A stretch of DNA of 64,000 nt. Source: Clostridia bacterium. GTDB lineage: Bacteria; Bacillota_A; Clostridia; UBA1212; UBA1255. Location: positions 1-64,000 of the forward strand of contig JAFWZH010000324.1 of the NCBI GenBank assembly GCA_017522515.1. The letters are read 5' to 3'. Under the pieces are notes generated by a model that saw nothing but the letters and a program-made list of their open reading frames with translations, made no database searches and was not told where the DNA came from. Positions 50,830 through 60,140 of the stretch are shown here, piece after piece (within the stretch, counting starts at the first letter, position 1; every line of letters begins with the position of its first letter). Both the position numbers and the translations under genes were made by a program.

Positions 50830-52365
50830 ATGGGAATACCAACAAATTTTAAAACTTTGTTATCCGGAAATGTTGTGGAATGGGCAAGGATTGAATTCAA
50901 AGAGACTTGGGATGCCGAAGCTTCTTTGAAAACAATTTGTGCGTTTGCAAATGATATTGATAACTGGGGCGGCGGCTATTTAGTAATTGGTGTCGAAGAA
51001 AAGAACGGAAAACCTACGTATTTAAAGGGTGTGCCCAACGAAAAGATTGATTCTTATCTCAAAGATTTGCTCAATAAGTGCAAACAAATACAACCTGAAT
51101 ATATGCCGATTACAGAAGTTGTAGATTATTTGGATAAAAAGTTTATTATTGTGTGGGCACCGGGCGGAATTATCAGACCGTATTCATCTCCTAAATCTAT
51201 GGCAAAGGGCGACAAAGAACGTGTTTATTGGATTCGTAAAATGGCAAGTACGATATCTCCTACAGAGGAAGAAAAGCGTGATTTATATAATCTTGCCAAT
51301 AATGTTCCTTTTGATGATCGCATTAATCATGAAGCCGAAATTACGGATCTTAATATTACGTTAATACAAAGTTATTTAAAAGAAGTAGGCAGTTCTTTAT
51401 ATGAAGAATCCAAAACAATGGATTTTTTGGATTTGTGTAAAAGTATGAATATTGTCAACACATTGCCTGAATATATTAAACCCAAGAATGTAGGGTTAAT
51501 GTTTTTTTGTTTGGATCCGCAACGTTTTTTCCCTTATGCACAGATTGATGTTGTGCAATTCCCGGAAGGATTAGGTGGAGATACAATAATCGAGAAAATA
51601 TTCAAGGGACCTCTTCATCAGCAATTGCGAGAAGCTTTGCTGTATATAAGTAATACAATAGTTCAAGAGTGTGTTCAAAAATTACCTGAAGTTGCAGAGG
51701 CAAGAAGATTTTTTAATTATCCGTATGAAGCGATAGAAGAAGCTCTTGCTAATGCAATTTATCACAAAGGATATAATGAACGTGAGCCTATAGAAGTTCG
51801 TGTTCACCCGGATAGAATAGAAATTGTTAGTCATCCCGGAGCAGATCGTTCTATTACAATGGATGGGTTAAAACAATATCGAGTATTTAATCGGCGCTAT
51901 CGAAATCGACGTATTGGTGAATTTTTGAAAGAATTGCATTTGACGGAGGGTAGAAACACAGGATTTGGCAAGATACTTCGGGCTCTTGAAAAAAATGGAT
52001 CACCAAAACCGATTTTTGAAACAGACGAAGATAGAACATCTTTTGCTACAACGATTTTTATTCATCCGGAGTTTTTAAAAACAGTGAATTTTAGCGGTAA
52101 TGATGGAAATAAGACAACTGACCAAACTACTGACCAAACTACTGACCAAACTACTGACCAAACTACTGACAGAAAAGGCAAAAGCTATACCGAGAAAAAA
52201 ATCTTGTATCTTATTAAACAAAATCCAAGAATAACACAAGCTTGTCTTGCCGAAGAACTGGAAATGCCAAAGAGTACTATAAAATATTATGTTGGTAAAA
52301 TGAGCAAAGCCAAAATAATAAAGAGGGAAGGTACTGTTCATAATGGCAAATGGATTGTTCTCTAA
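50830..52365 (+). CDS. AlbA/Schlafen-type ATP-binding protein with C-terminal winged helix
   Basis: A 511-residue protein. Residues 15-135 match the AlbA_2/Schlafen-AlbA-type domain (ARIEFKETWDAEASLKTICA, DNWGGGYLVIGVEEKNG). Residues 290-420 form the RecG-like C-terminal ATP-binding part (FNYPYEAIEEALANAIYHKG near residue 305, RRIGEFLKELHLTEGRNTGF near residue 368). A repeated TTDQ linker (about 430-447) leads to a winged helix (ITQACLAEELEMPKSTIKYY). Such proteins are often annotated as transcription regulators or RecG-like helicases, and several occur in defence islands. The molecular function is not established. It is in an insert between capE and capF with its own promoter. Confidence 0.82.
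   Translation: MGIPTNFKTLLSGNVVEWARIEFKETWDAEASLKTICAFANDIDNWGGGYLVIGVEEKNGKPTYLKGVPNEKIDSYLKDLLNKCKQIQPEYMPITEVVDYLDKKFIIVWAPGGIIRPYSSPKSMAKGDKERVYWIRKMASTISPTEEEKRDLYNLANNVPFDDRINHEAEITDLNITLIQSYLKEVGSSLYEESKTMDFLDLCKSMNIVNTLPEYIKPKNVGLMFFCLDPQRFFPYAQIDVVQFPEGLGGDTIIEKIFKGPLHQQLREALLYISNTIVQECVQKLPEVAEARRFFNYPYEAIEEALANAIYHKGYNEREPIEVRVHPDRIEIVSHPGADRSITMDGLKQYRVFNRRYRNRRIGEFLKELHLTEGRNTGFGKILRALEKNGSPKPIFETDEDRTSFATTIFIHPEFLKTVNFSGNDGNKTTDQTTDQTTDQTTDQTTDRKGKSYTEKKILYLIKQNPRITQACLAEELEMPKSTIKYYVGKMSKAKIIKREGTVHNGKWIVL
52117..52170 (+). repeat. in-frame 12-bp tandem repeat coding TTDQ
   Basis: ACTGACCAAACT occurs four times (52117-52164) with a further half copy. It encodes repeated Thr-Thr-Asp-Gln in the linker before the winged helix. 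Copy number change keeps the frame and alters linker length. Confidence 0.93.
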
Positions 52366-52372
52366 AAACGTA

Positions 52373-52401
52373 TTGCAATTTTTGTTTCTATGAAGCATAA
52401 T
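52373..52401 (+). promoter_or_regulatory. promoter of the small-gene/GNAT pair
   Basis: TTGCAA (52373-52378), 17 bases, CATAAT (52396-52401), 37 bases before the small gene. Confidence 0.65.
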
Positions 52402-52437
52402 ATGTATGTAAGAAGTGAATTGATAGGAGGTGCACAT

Positions 52438-52629
52438 ATGGCTACATCAAGTATTTTTTCAAATATTAAAATTAACGATCCTAAAGACGCAGAGGCTTTT
52501 ATTCATGCTTTGGAGGCATCAGAGAAAGATCCAAAGATTGAGTCTACTGCACCGGCAATTCCGACCGTTACCGATTTGAATGCCATTCGCAATTTAATGT
52601 CAAAGAGGATGAAATCTAATGAAGAGTGA
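52438..52629 (+). CDS. small putative antitoxin-like protein
   Basis: A 63-residue acidic protein (MATSSIFSNIKINDPKDAEA at the start, MSKRMKSNEE at the end). The central DAEAFIHALEAS helix and later disordered stretch (KIESTAPAIPT) recall small antitoxin-type partners that occur before GNAT or toxin genes in Clostridia. ATG 52438 has GGAGG 8 bases upstream; the open frame back to 52390 has none. It overlaps the GNAT gene by 11 bases. No DNA-binding motif was identified, so the antitoxin label is inferred from size, order and overlap. Confidence 0.6.
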   Translation: MATSSIFSNIKINDPKDAEAFIHALEASEKDPKIESTAPAIPTVTDLNAIRNLMSKRMKSNEE

Positions 52630-53209
52630 TTACATCACAGTTAATATTCTTGATATGATTGATGCAATAGGAGAGGATGCTTTGATAAGTATTCTCTCTG
52701 ATTTTTCTTGCCCTAAAAACCTTGAAATAGAAACATTTATTAAAAATAAGGCAATTGAGTTTGCTAAAAAGAAGCTATCAATTACATATTTTGTTATTGA
52801 TAATCACAGTGGTGATATTCTTTCTGTTTTTTCATTAACACACAAGGCCTTAGATATTAATGGTAATGTACTTTCTGCTACAATGAGAAAAAAATTAAGT
52901 CGGTTTGCACAATTTGATGAGGGAAGTAATTCATATACTGTTTCTGCATTTTTGATTGCACAATTTGGTAAAAACTACGCTGTAGTACAGCCATGTACAT
53001 GGAATGGTATAAGATTAATGGAAAAAACTTTTCAAACTCTTGAGAAAGTACAGCGAGAGATTGGTGGAGGAATTGTTTATTTGGAGTGTGAGGACAATGT
53101 CGCTTTACTTGATTTTTATCAAAATGATAACAACAGATTTCATGTTTTTGGCGAACGTTATTCTGATGCCGATAATATTAAATATATACAACTGCTACGA
53201 TTATTTTAA
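52619..53209 (+). CDS. GNAT-family acetyltransferase, possible toxin
   Basis: A 196-residue protein with a GNAT-like fold. AIEFAKKKLSITYFVIDNHS near residue 42 matches the first GNAT strands, and SAFLIAQFGKNYAV near residue 108 matches the acetyl-CoA side. IVYLECEDNVALLDFYQNDN near residue 158 matches the end of the domain. The classical RxxGxG loop is not clear. Several GNAT proteins with small overlapping partners are tRNA-acetylating toxins (for example TacT and AtaT), and this gene order is the same; equally it may be an ordinary acetyltransferase. It overlaps its small partner by 11 bases. Confidence 0.6.
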   Translation: MKSDYITVNILDMIDAIGEDALISILSDFSCPKNLEIETFIKNKAIEFAKKKLSITYFVIDNHSGDILSVFSLTHKALDINGNVLSATMRKKLSRFAQFDEGSNSYTVSAFLIAQFGKNYAVVQPCTWNGIRLMEKTFQTLEKVQREIGGGIVYLECEDNVALLDFYQNDNNRFHVFGERYSDADNIKYIQLLRLF

Positions 53210-53245
53210 TAACAAAATTTTGAATTATACTATAGGTGAAATGCG

Positions 53246-54415
53246 ATGAAAATATTAATAACCGGTGCCAAAGGTTTTGTAGGTAAAAATCTTTCTGCGG
53301 CACTTCAAAACATTAAAGATAACAAAGATAGAACCAGGCCTAATATTAAGATTGACGAGCTGTACCTTTATGATATTGATTCGTCAAAAGAGCTTCTTGA
53401 AACGGCGTGTGAAAAAGCTGATTTCGTTTTTAACCTTGCGGGAGCTAACAGACCGAAAGACCCTGCCGACTTTAAAAATGTAAATTTCGGCTTTGTATCT
53501 GAGCTTCTGGAGACATTGATTAAATATAACAACAAATGTCCTGTTATGCTTTCAAGCTCGGTACAAGCTACTCTCGAGGGTAGATATGATAACGATTACG
53601 GCAGAAGCAAAAAAGCAGGGGAAGAGCTGTTTTTTAATTACAGCAAAGAGGCAGGCGCCAAGGTGCTTGTGTACAGATTTCCGAATATCTTCGGTAAGTG
53701 GTGCAGGCCTAATTATAATTCTGCTGTTGCTACTTTTTGTCATAATACAGCCAATGATTTACCTATAACCGTAAATGACAGGGCTACGTTGCTTGAGCTT
53801 GTTTATATTGACGATTTGGTTTGCGAAATGCTGGACGCATTAGAAGGCAAAGAGCACGTTTCCGAAGATGGCAAGTACTGCGTGGTGCCAACAACGCACA
53901 AAGTTACGCTGGGGGAGATTGTTGATTTGTTAGAGGCCTTTAAAGCGCAACCTGCAACACTCGTTATGCCGGAGATTCCGTATGACAGCTTTGCTAAGAA
54001 GTTGTACAGTACGTACTTGTCATATTTACCGAAAGACAAGGCTGCATTCCCGCTTAAGATGAATATTGATGACAGGGGAAGCTTTACGGAGCTTTTAAAG
54101 ACATCAAAGTGCGGTCAGTTTAGTGTAAATATTTCTAAACCGGGTATTACTAAGGGGCAGCATTGGCATCACTCAAAATGGGAGTTTTTTATTGTTGTTT
54201 CGGGGCGCGGCTTGATTCAGCAAAGAAGAGTTGACAGCGATGAGGTATTGAATTTTTATGTGTCAGGGGATAAAATAGAGGCTGTACATATGTTGCCGGG
54301 GTATACGCACAATATTGTTAATTTATCTGATAAGGATGACTTGGTGACTGTGATGTGGGCTAATGAATGTTTTGACCCGGACAAGCCGGATACTTTTTTT
54401 GAGGTGGTTGAATGA
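53246..54415 (+). CDS. capF: UDP-2-acetamido-2,6-dideoxy-hexulose reductase with cupin domain (CapF type)
   Basis: A 389-residue bifunctional enzyme of UDP-L-FucNAc synthesis. Residues 1-260 are a short-chain dehydrogenase (ILITGAKGFVGKNLSAAL, FVFNLAGANRPKDPADF, DYGRSKKAGEELFF with the YxxxK motif). Residues 275-389 form a cupin (KPGITKGQHWHHSKWEFFIV near residue 294, MLPGYTHNIVN near residue 348), with histidines that bind zinc. It acts after CapE. A -10-like TATACT (53226-53231) lies upstream. It overlaps capG by 4 bases. Confidence 0.92.
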   Translation: MKILITGAKGFVGKNLSAALQNIKDNKDRTRPNIKIDELYLYDIDSSKELLETACEKADFVFNLAGANRPKDPADFKNVNFGFVSELLETLIKYNNKCPVMLSSSVQATLEGRYDNDYGRSKKAGEELFFNYSKEAGAKVLVYRFPNIFGKWCRPNYNSAVATFCHNTANDLPITVNDRATLLELVYIDDLVCEMLDALEGKEHVSEDGKYCVVPTTHKVTLGEIVDLLEAFKAQPATLVMPEIPYDSFAKKLYSTYLSYLPKDKAAFPLKMNIDDRGSFTELLKTSKCGQFSVNISKPGITKGQHWHHSKWEFFIVVSGRGLIQQRRVDSDEVLNFYVSGDKIEAVHMLPGYTHNIVNLSDKDDLVTVMWANECFDPDKPDTFFEVVE

Positions 54416-55596
54416 ATATCAAATTAGATTATTCTGATGTAAGATTTAAAGATAATGGTAAGCTTAAATTGCTTATTATAGTTGGCACGCGTCCTGAAAT
54501 TATTCGCTTGGCGGCTGTCATTGATAAGTGCAGAAAGTATTTTGATTGTGTGCTGGCTCACACGGGGCAAAATTACGATTATAATCTTAACGGTGTTTTC
54601 TTTAAGGATTTAAGGCTTGATGCGCCGGAGGTATATATGGATGCTGTGGGAGATGATTTGGGCGAGACAGTGGGCAATATTATTAATTGCTCATATAAGT
54701 TGATGAATCAAATTAAGCCGGATGCGCTTCTCATATTGGGCGATACCAATTCTTGCTTGTCGGCGATTGCAGCCAAGAGACTTCATATTCCGATTTTTCA
54801 CATGGAGGCAGGTAACCGTTGCAAGGATGAGTGTTTGCCGGAGGAAACAAACCGCCGCATTGTTGATATTATTTCTGATGTTAATTTGGCTTATTCCGAA
54901 CATGCACGCAGATATCTTCATGAATGCGGTCTGCCTAAAGAGCGTACATATGTAACAGGTTCGCCTATGGCAGAGGTTCTCCGCGCAAATCTTGCCGACA
55001 TAGAGGCAAGTGATGTTTTAAGCCGTCTCGGTCTTGAAAGCAAAAAATACATCCTTTTATCTGCTCACCGTGAAGAGAATATTGATACGGAGAAAAACTT
55101 TTTATCTTTATTTAATGCTGTTAACAAGATGGCTGAGAAATATAATATGCCTATATTGTATTCGTGCCATCCGCGCAGTAAAAAGCGTCTGGAGTCAAGC
55201 GGATTTGTGCTTGACAGTCGCGTTATTTGTCATGCGCCTTTAGGTTTTCATGATTATAATCACTTACAAATGAATGCTTTTGCTGTTGTTTCTGACAGCG
55301 GCACGTTGCCAGAGGAGAGCAGCTTTTATACTTCCGTAGGCAGACCTTTCCCGGCCGTTTGTATACGTACTTCTACGGAACGCCCGGAGGCTCTTGACAA
55401 GGCTTGCTTTATATTGGCAGGCATTGATGAAACAGGTTTACTGCAAGCTGTTGATACTGCTGTTACCATGAACGCAAATGGTGATTACGGTGTGCCGGTG
55501 CCATATTATGTAGAAGAAAATGTTTCTACTAAGGTAGTTAAGATTATTCAATCTTATACGGGTGTGGTTAATAAGATGGTTTGGCGTAAACAGTGA
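54412..55596 (+). CDS. capG: UDP-N-acetyl-hexosamine 2-epimerase (CapG/FnlC type)
   Basis: A 394-residue epimerase completing UDP-L-FucNAc formation. It is a WecB paralogue by fold: IIVGTRPEIIRLAAVIDKC near residue 22, AHTGQNYDYNLNGVFF near residue 46, LGDTNSCLSAIAAKR near residue 107, HMEAGNRCKDECLPEETNRR near residue 130, and VSDSGTLPEESSFY near residue 292. The substitutions relative to wecB (MEAGNRC for VEAGLRT) are characteristic of the CapG/FnlC branch. It overlaps capF by 4 bases. It ends the glycan locus. Confidence 0.9.
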   Translation: MNIKLDYSDVRFKDNGKLKLLIIVGTRPEIIRLAAVIDKCRKYFDCVLAHTGQNYDYNLNGVFFKDLRLDAPEVYMDAVGDDLGETVGNIINCSYKLMNQIKPDALLILGDTNSCLSAIAAKRLHIPIFHMEAGNRCKDECLPEETNRRIVDIISDVNLAYSEHARRYLHECGLPKERTYVTGSPMAEVLRANLADIEASDVLSRLGLESKKYILLSAHREENIDTEKNFLSLFNAVNKMAEKYNMPILYSCHPRSKKRLESSGFVLDSRVICHAPLGFHDYNHLQMNAFAVVSDSGTLPEESSFYTSVGRPFPAVCIRTSTERPEALDKACFILAGIDETGLLQAVDTAVTMNANGDYGVPVPYYVEENVSTKVVKIIQSYTGVVNKMVWRKQ

Positions 55597-55625
55597 GTAT
55601 AAAAGTGGGTTTGGGATTTTTGTAA

Positions 55626-55654
55626 TTGACTTTTAACGGGTAAAGAGGTATACT
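55626..55654 (+). promoter_or_regulatory. promoter of guaB
   Basis: TTGACT (55626-55631), 17 bases, TATACT (55649-55654). The leader is only about 27 nt, too short for a purine riboswitch. Confidence 0.75.
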
Positions 55655-55688
55655 GTGTAATCAAAGTATTTAGTTAGGAGTTGATTGT

Positions 55689-57197
55689 GTGGCTTTTATT
55701 TATGATGAACCGTCCTATACATTTAGTGAGTATTTGCTGATTCCCGGTTTGACAAAGAAAGATTGTACACCGGATAAGGTTTCTTTGAGAACACCACTTG
55801 TTAGATTTAAAAAAGGAGAGGAATCTCCGCTTTATATAAACATTCCTATGGTATCTGCAGTAATGCAGGCTGTATCAGATGATAAAATGGCTATTGCTTT
55901 GGCAAAATGCGGTGGTCTTTCATTTGTTTTTGTTTCACAGCCTATTGACCAGCAGGCAGAAATGATTAGCCGTGTTAAGAAATATAAATCAGGTTTTGTT
56001 GTAAGTGCATCAAATCTTACACCGGAGCATACACTTCAAGATGTGGTTGAGCTTAAGGGTAAGAACGGATATTCAACAGTTGCTGTTACTGATGACGGTA
56101 CTGCAACAGGTAAACTTTTGGGCATTGTTACAAGCCGTGACTACAGACTCAGCAGAATGTCTCTTGATACTAAGATTAAAGATATTATGACTCCTTTTGA
56201 GAAGCTTATTTATGCGGAGGAGGGCATTTCGCTTAAGGCTGCAAACGATATTATTTGGGATAATAAGTTAAATAATTTGCCGATAATTGACAATAAAGGC
56301 AATCTTAAATATTTTGTTTTCAGAAAGGACTATGAGTCCCACAAGGAAAATCCTTTGGAGCTTCTTGACAGTGAGAAGCGTTACATGGTAGGTGCCGGTA
56401 TTAACTCCAGAGACTTTAAGGAGCGTGTGCCGGAGCTTGTAAAGGCAGGAGTAGACGTTTTGTGTATTGACTCGTCAGAGGGATATTCCGAATGGCAGAA
56501 AGACACCATTGACTTTATCAAACAAGAATATAACGGTAAAGTAAAAGTAGGTGCCGGCAATGTGGTTGATGCAGATGCATTCCGTTATTTGGCTGATGCA
56601 GGTGCTGATTTTGTTAAAATCGGTATAGGCGGAGGCTCAATCTGTATTACAAGAGAGCAAAAGGGTATTGGCCGCGGACAGGCAACTTCTGTAATTGAGG
56701 TGGCTAAGGCGCGTGACGAGTACTTTAAGGAGACCGGCGAGTATATCCCGCTTTGCTCGGACGGCGGAATTGTTCACGACTATCATATGACTTTGGCGCT
56801 TGCTATGGGTGCTGACTTTATGATGTTAGGTAGATATTTTGCAAGATTTGATGAGAGTCCTACGTTAAAACTCAATCTTAACGGTAACTACGTTAAGGAA
56901 TATTGGGGTGAGGGTTCAAACAGAGCAAGAAACTGGCAGAGATACGATATGGGTGGTAAGAGCAAGCTTTCATTTGAAGAGGGTGTTGACTCATACGTTC
57001 CGTATGCAGGCTCGCTTCGCGATAATTTAGATATAACGTTAGGTAAAATCCGTTCTACAATGTGCAACTGCGGTTCACAGAGTATTCCGGATTTCCAGAA
57101 AAATGCAAAGTTGACTCGTGTATCGGCTACGAGTCTTGTAGAGGGAAGTGCTCATGACGTAATTCTTAAAGACAAGAATTATGCTAATATAAAATAA
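55689..57197 (+). CDS. guaB: IMP dehydrogenase
   Basis: A 502-residue enzyme that converts IMP to XMP with NAD, the first step to GMP. The (beta-alpha)8 barrel is interrupted by a pair of CBS domains (about residues 100-215). The catalytic loop reads [20 protein letters not shown] near residue 316 with the active cysteine. The active-site flap region is [15 protein letters not shown]. The start is GTG 55689 with a TTAGGAG site 9 bases upstream; alternative starts lack a site. The gene is followed by greA and lysS. Confidence 0.95.
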   Translation: MAFIYDEPSYTFSEYLLIPGLTKKDCTPDKVSLRTPLVRFKKGEESPLYINIPMVSAVMQAVSDDKMAIALAKCGGLSFVFVSQPIDQQAEMISRVKKYKSGFVVSASNLTPEHTLQDVVELKGKNGYSTVAVTDDGTATGKLLGIVTSRDYRLSRMSLDTKIKDIMTPFEKLIYAEEGISLKAANDIIWDNKLNNLPIIDNKGNLKYFVFRKDYESHKENPLELLDSEKRYMVGAGINSRDFKERVPELVKAGVDVLCIDSSEGYSEWQKDTIDFIKQEYNGKVKVGAGNVVDADAFRYLADAGADFVKIGIGGGSICITREQKGIGRGQATSVIEVAKARDEYFKETGEYIPLCSDGGIVHDYHMTLALAMGADFMMLGRYFARFDESPTLKLNLNGNYVKEYWGEGSNRARNWQRYDMGGKSKLSFEEGVDSYVPYAGSLRDNLDITLGKIRSTMCNCGSQSIPDFQKNAKLTRVSATSLVEGSAHDVILKDKNYANIK

Positions 57198-57231
57198 AGT
57201 AAAATAAGGTAAAATAAGGAGAGATTTTGCT

Positions 57232-57723
57232 ATGGCAGAGGTAAAACCCACACATCTTACAAAAGAGGGACTTAAACATTATCAAGAGAAGCTTGACTAT
57301 CTTAAGGGCGAGAAAACAATTGAAATTATTAAAAGAATTGAAATTGCGAGAGGTTTCGGTGACCTTTCGGAGAACTCCGAGTATGATGATGCTAAAAGAG
57401 AGCAACAGGAAAACGAAGCAGAGAAGCACAGAATTGAGGAAATTCTCAAAAATTACATTTTGATTGATGAGAAGGATCTTGACACTGATGTTGTTAGACT
57501 TGGTCAATGCGTAACGTTGTACGATTATGACTTTGAAGAAGAAGTTGAGTACTATCTTGTTGGTTCAACCGAGGCAGACCCTATGGCAGGCAAAATTTCC
57601 AACGAGTCACCGGTGGGTGCCGCAATTCTTGGTAAAAAAGTTGAGGATGAGGTTGTTGTTGAAACTCTTGATGGTCCTGTTAAGTACAAGATTGTGGGTA
57701 TACGTATCCCGGATAAAAAGTAA
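57232..57723 (+). CDS. greA: transcript cleavage factor GreA
   Basis: A 163-residue factor that restarts backtracked RNA polymerase by stimulating transcript cleavage. The N-terminal coiled coil (residues 8-80) carries the conserved acidic tip: GDLSENSEYDDAKREQ near residue 43. The C-terminal FKBP-like domain ends ETLDGPVKYKIVGI. A TAAAATAAGG-like duplication sits just upstream of the ribosome binding site. It lies between guaB and lysS, 35 bases from each. Confidence 0.96.
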   Translation: MAEVKPTHLTKEGLKHYQEKLDYLKGEKTIEIIKRIEIARGFGDLSENSEYDDAKREQQENEAEKHRIEEILKNYILIDEKDLDTDVVRLGQCVTLYDYDFEEEVEYYLVGSTEADPMAGKISNESPVGAAILGKKVEDEVVVETLDGPVKYKIVGIRIPDKK

Positions 57724-57758
57724 GCACATAACAAACTCTTAATTTTGGAGGTTAAATA

Positions 57759-59291
57759 ATGGAGAATAATATTGAGGCGCCTGAGTTTACAACTGAGGAG
57801 CTTAATGAAATGTTGCAAATTCGCAGAAATAAACTTGATGAATTAAAGAAAGCAGGGAAAAATCCCTTTGAGATTACAAAGTTTGATGTAACTCATTATT
57901 CTGAGGGTGTTATTTCGAGCTATGTTGAGCCTGAGGGTGGAGAAGCACATGGTGAGGTAGATGAGTCTGCATTGCCTATTGTTTCTGTTGCCGGCAGAAT
58001 TATGCTTAAAAGAATTATGGGTAAAGCGAGCTTTTTCCATATTCAGGATAAAGAGGGAAAAATTCAGATATACATTCGCAGTAACGATGTTGGTGCTGAG
58101 GCTTATCAGGATTTCAAAACTTACGATATCGGCGATATTGTTGGTATTAAGGGTACTGTTTTCAAGACAAAAACAGGTGAAATCACTATAAAAACTAAAG
58201 AAATAGTTTTGCTTTGTAAGTCTTTACAGCTCCTGCCTGAGAAGCGTCATGGCCTTAAAGACCTTGATACTCGCTACAGACAGCGTTATGTTGACCTCAT
58301 TGTTAATCCTGAGGTTCGTGATGTTTTTGTTAAGCGTTCTCAAATTATAAAAGAGGTACGTAATTACCTTGATAATCGTGCTTTTATTGAGGTTGAGACT
58401 CCTGTTCTCCATAGTATTGCCGGCGGTGCTGCTGCACGTCCGTTCATTACACATCATAATACTCTTGATATTGATATGTATCTCCGAATTGCTCTTGAGC
58501 TTCATCTTAAGAGACTTATTGTTGGTGGTTTAGACAGAGTATATGAGATAGGAAGAGTATTCCGTAACGAGGGAATGGACCCGAAACATAACCCTGAATT
58601 CACTTTGCTTGAATTGTACCAGGCTTACACTGATTACAACGGCATGATGGATATCACTGAGGGTATGATTCGTCACGTTTGCAATGTTGTTAATGGTACG
58701 GGCAAAATTATGTTTGGTGACATTGAAATTGATTTGGACAAGCCTTTTAAACGTGTTACTATGAGTGGGGCAGTGCTTGAGTATTCCGGCGTGGACTTCA
58801 CTAAGGTTAAGTCTCTTGAAGAGGCGCGCGCTCTGGCTAAAGAGCACCACATTGAGTACGAGGAGCGCCACGCTATCGGCGATATATTAAACTTGTTCTT
58901 CGAGGAGTATGTTGAGAAAAATCTTGTTCAGCCTACTTTTGTTATGAACCATCCTGTTGATATTTCTCCTCTTGCTAAGCGTATGCCTGAGAATCCGGAA
59001 TACACTGAGCGCTTTGAGCTCTTTATTGTTGGCAGTGAGTTTGCGAATGCTTTCTCTGAGCTTAATGATCCTATTGACCAGCGCGAGCGTTTTGAGCGCC
59101 AGGCTGCTTTGAAGGCTGCGGGTGATGACGAGGCTTGTGATGTTGATAATGATTTCTTGAATGCTCTTGAAATCGGTATGCCTCCTACGGGCGGCATGGG
59201 CATGGGCATTGACCGCCTTGTTATGTTGTTGACTAATACAAGGTCGATAAGGGACGTGCTGTTGTTCCCAACGATGAAACCGTTAGACTAA
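57759..59291 (+). CDS. lysS: lysine--tRNA ligase (class II)
   Basis: A 510-residue class II lysyl-tRNA synthetase. The N-terminal OB-fold (about residues 65-160, [18 protein letters not shown]) binds the tRNA anticodon. The catalytic domain has motif 1 ([20 protein letters not shown]), motif 2 ([20 protein letters not shown]) and motif 3 ([20 protein letters not shown]). The 35-base gap and a GGAGG site suggest co-transcription with greA. The terminator at 59298-59333 ends the unit. Confidence 0.97.
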   Translation: MENNIEAPEFTTEELNEMLQIRRNKLDELKKAGKNPFEITKFDVTHYSEGVISSYVEPEGGEAHGEVDESALPIVSVAGRIMLKRIMGKASFFHIQDKEGKIQIYIRSNDVGAEAYQDFKTYDIGDIVGIKGTVFKTKTGEITIKTKEIVLLCKSLQLLPEKRHGLKDLDTRYRQRYVDLIVNPEVRDVFVKRSQIIKEVRNYLDNRAFIEVETPVLHSIAGGAAARPFITHHNTLDIDMYLRIALELHLKRLIVGGLDRVYEIGRVFRNEGMDPKHNPEFTLLELYQAYTDYNGMMDITEGMIRHVCNVVNGTGKIMFGDIEIDLDKPFKRVTMSGAVLEYSGVDFTKVKSLEEARALAKEHHIEYEERHAIGDILNLFFEEYVEKNLVQPTFVMNHPVDISPLAKRMPENPEYTERFELFIVGSEFANAFSELNDPIDQRERFERQAALKAAGDDEACDVDNDFLNALEIGMPPTGGMGMGIDRLVMLLTNTRSIRDVLLFPTMKPLD

Positions 59292-59297
59292 AAATTA

Positions 59298-59333
59298 ACA
59301 CCCTATGGCCCAAAAAGTCATAGGGTGTTTTTG
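59298..59333 (+). terminator. terminator after lysS
   Basis: ACACCCTATG (59298-59307) is fully complementary to CATAGGGTGT (59319-59328), followed by a T run. Confidence 0.92.
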
Positions 59334-59358
59334 TGTATCATATAATACACCGCAAAAT

Positions 59359-59775
59359 TCAGTTTGCCGCTTCTATAATATCATACAATTCTTTCGTTTC
59401 CTTTTCTGAACATTCAACCGTGAAGCTAGTGAATTCTTTTGTATTTGAAAAAATAACAATTCTGTCTGTATGTAACCTAAAAGTATATTTATTATCAATA
59501 ACAACTTGGTAATCACCCACACAGTTACAAAAATCATTGCCGGCAGGTTTTCCGTCAATTGCAGCGATTAGTTTATCACAAAAGGAAGCATTTTCTATTT
59601 TCGTTTCTTTTTCTTGCGTTTGAATTTCGTTTGTATAAGTAATTTTCGGTGTATTTTCCGGTTTATTAAAATATGCTACTCCGTTTTTTGTGCCAATCAT
59701 ATCTCTTGTGATATTACATCCGCAGAAAGAAAGTGTAATAACCACCATTAGGAAAATTAAAATATATTTTTTCAT
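59359..59775 (-). CDS. small lipoprotein, unknown function
   Basis: A 138-residue exported lipoprotein. The signal is MKKYILIFLMVVITLSFC with lipobox FCGC near residue 20, though the Cys before it (CGC) makes the exact cleavage ambiguous. The remainder is beta-rich with a DNKYTFRLHTDRIVIFSN segment near residue 95 and Thr/Glu-rich regions. No family was recognised. The ribosome binding site is GGAGG, 8 bases from ATG. It converges with lysS. Confidence 0.65.
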   Translation of the reverse strand: MKKYILIFLMVVITLSFCGCNITRDMIGTKNGVAYFNKPENTPKITYTNEIQTQEKETKIENASFCDKLIAAIDGKPAGNDFCNCVGDYQVVIDNKYTFRLHTDRIVIFSNTKEFTSFTVECSEKETKELYDIIEAAN

Positions 59776-59893
59776 ACATACAACCTCCTTTTTAAAATAA
59801 TATCATAGAACTGTAGAATTTTCAATAAAATTCCATCATTGTACGATTTTAGGCCATTTTTTAGACCATTTCAGAGGTATGATATCTCCCCAA

Positions 59894-60001
59894 AAGGTAA
59901 GTTTAGGTAAGATAATTTTGTGGGTTAAAAAAGTGCCTAAAAACAAGGATTTTGTCGGGTTAATTAAATCACGATAAGGTAAGATTGGGTAAGATATTTT
60001 G
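59894..60001. repeat. two imperfect copies of a 26-bp direct repeat
   Basis: AAGGTAAG, two or three variable bases, GGTAAGATA and TTTTG occur at 59894-59920 and 59976-60001. The 600-base interval 59776-60375 holds these copies, a terminator, a small decayed frame and the promoter of the ATPase gene; no other gene is convincing. The minus-strand frame at 59836-60159 has no ribosome binding site and is not accepted. Confidence 0.6.
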
Positions 60002-60108
60002 ACGAGTGATTTTAACATACTTTTAATCCCCACAATGAAGTCGCTCGATAAATAATCTCTACGTAAGTCTACTTTATAGATTACTAAAATCGACCAAATT
60101 GTACTATG

Positions 60109-60138
60109 GCCCTCACAGGAAATTGTGGGGGCTTTTTT
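60109..60138 (+). terminator. rho-independent terminator
   Basis: GCCCTCACA (60109-60117) pairs with TGTGGGGGC (60124-60132), including one G-T pair, followed by a run of T. What it terminates is not visible; it may have belonged to a lost gene. Confidence 0.75.
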
Positions 60139-60140
60139 AG

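Noticed and set aside
55655..55688. Possible purine riboswitch before guaB
   Set aside because: Only about 27 nt lie between the predicted transcription start and the gene, too short for an aptamer.
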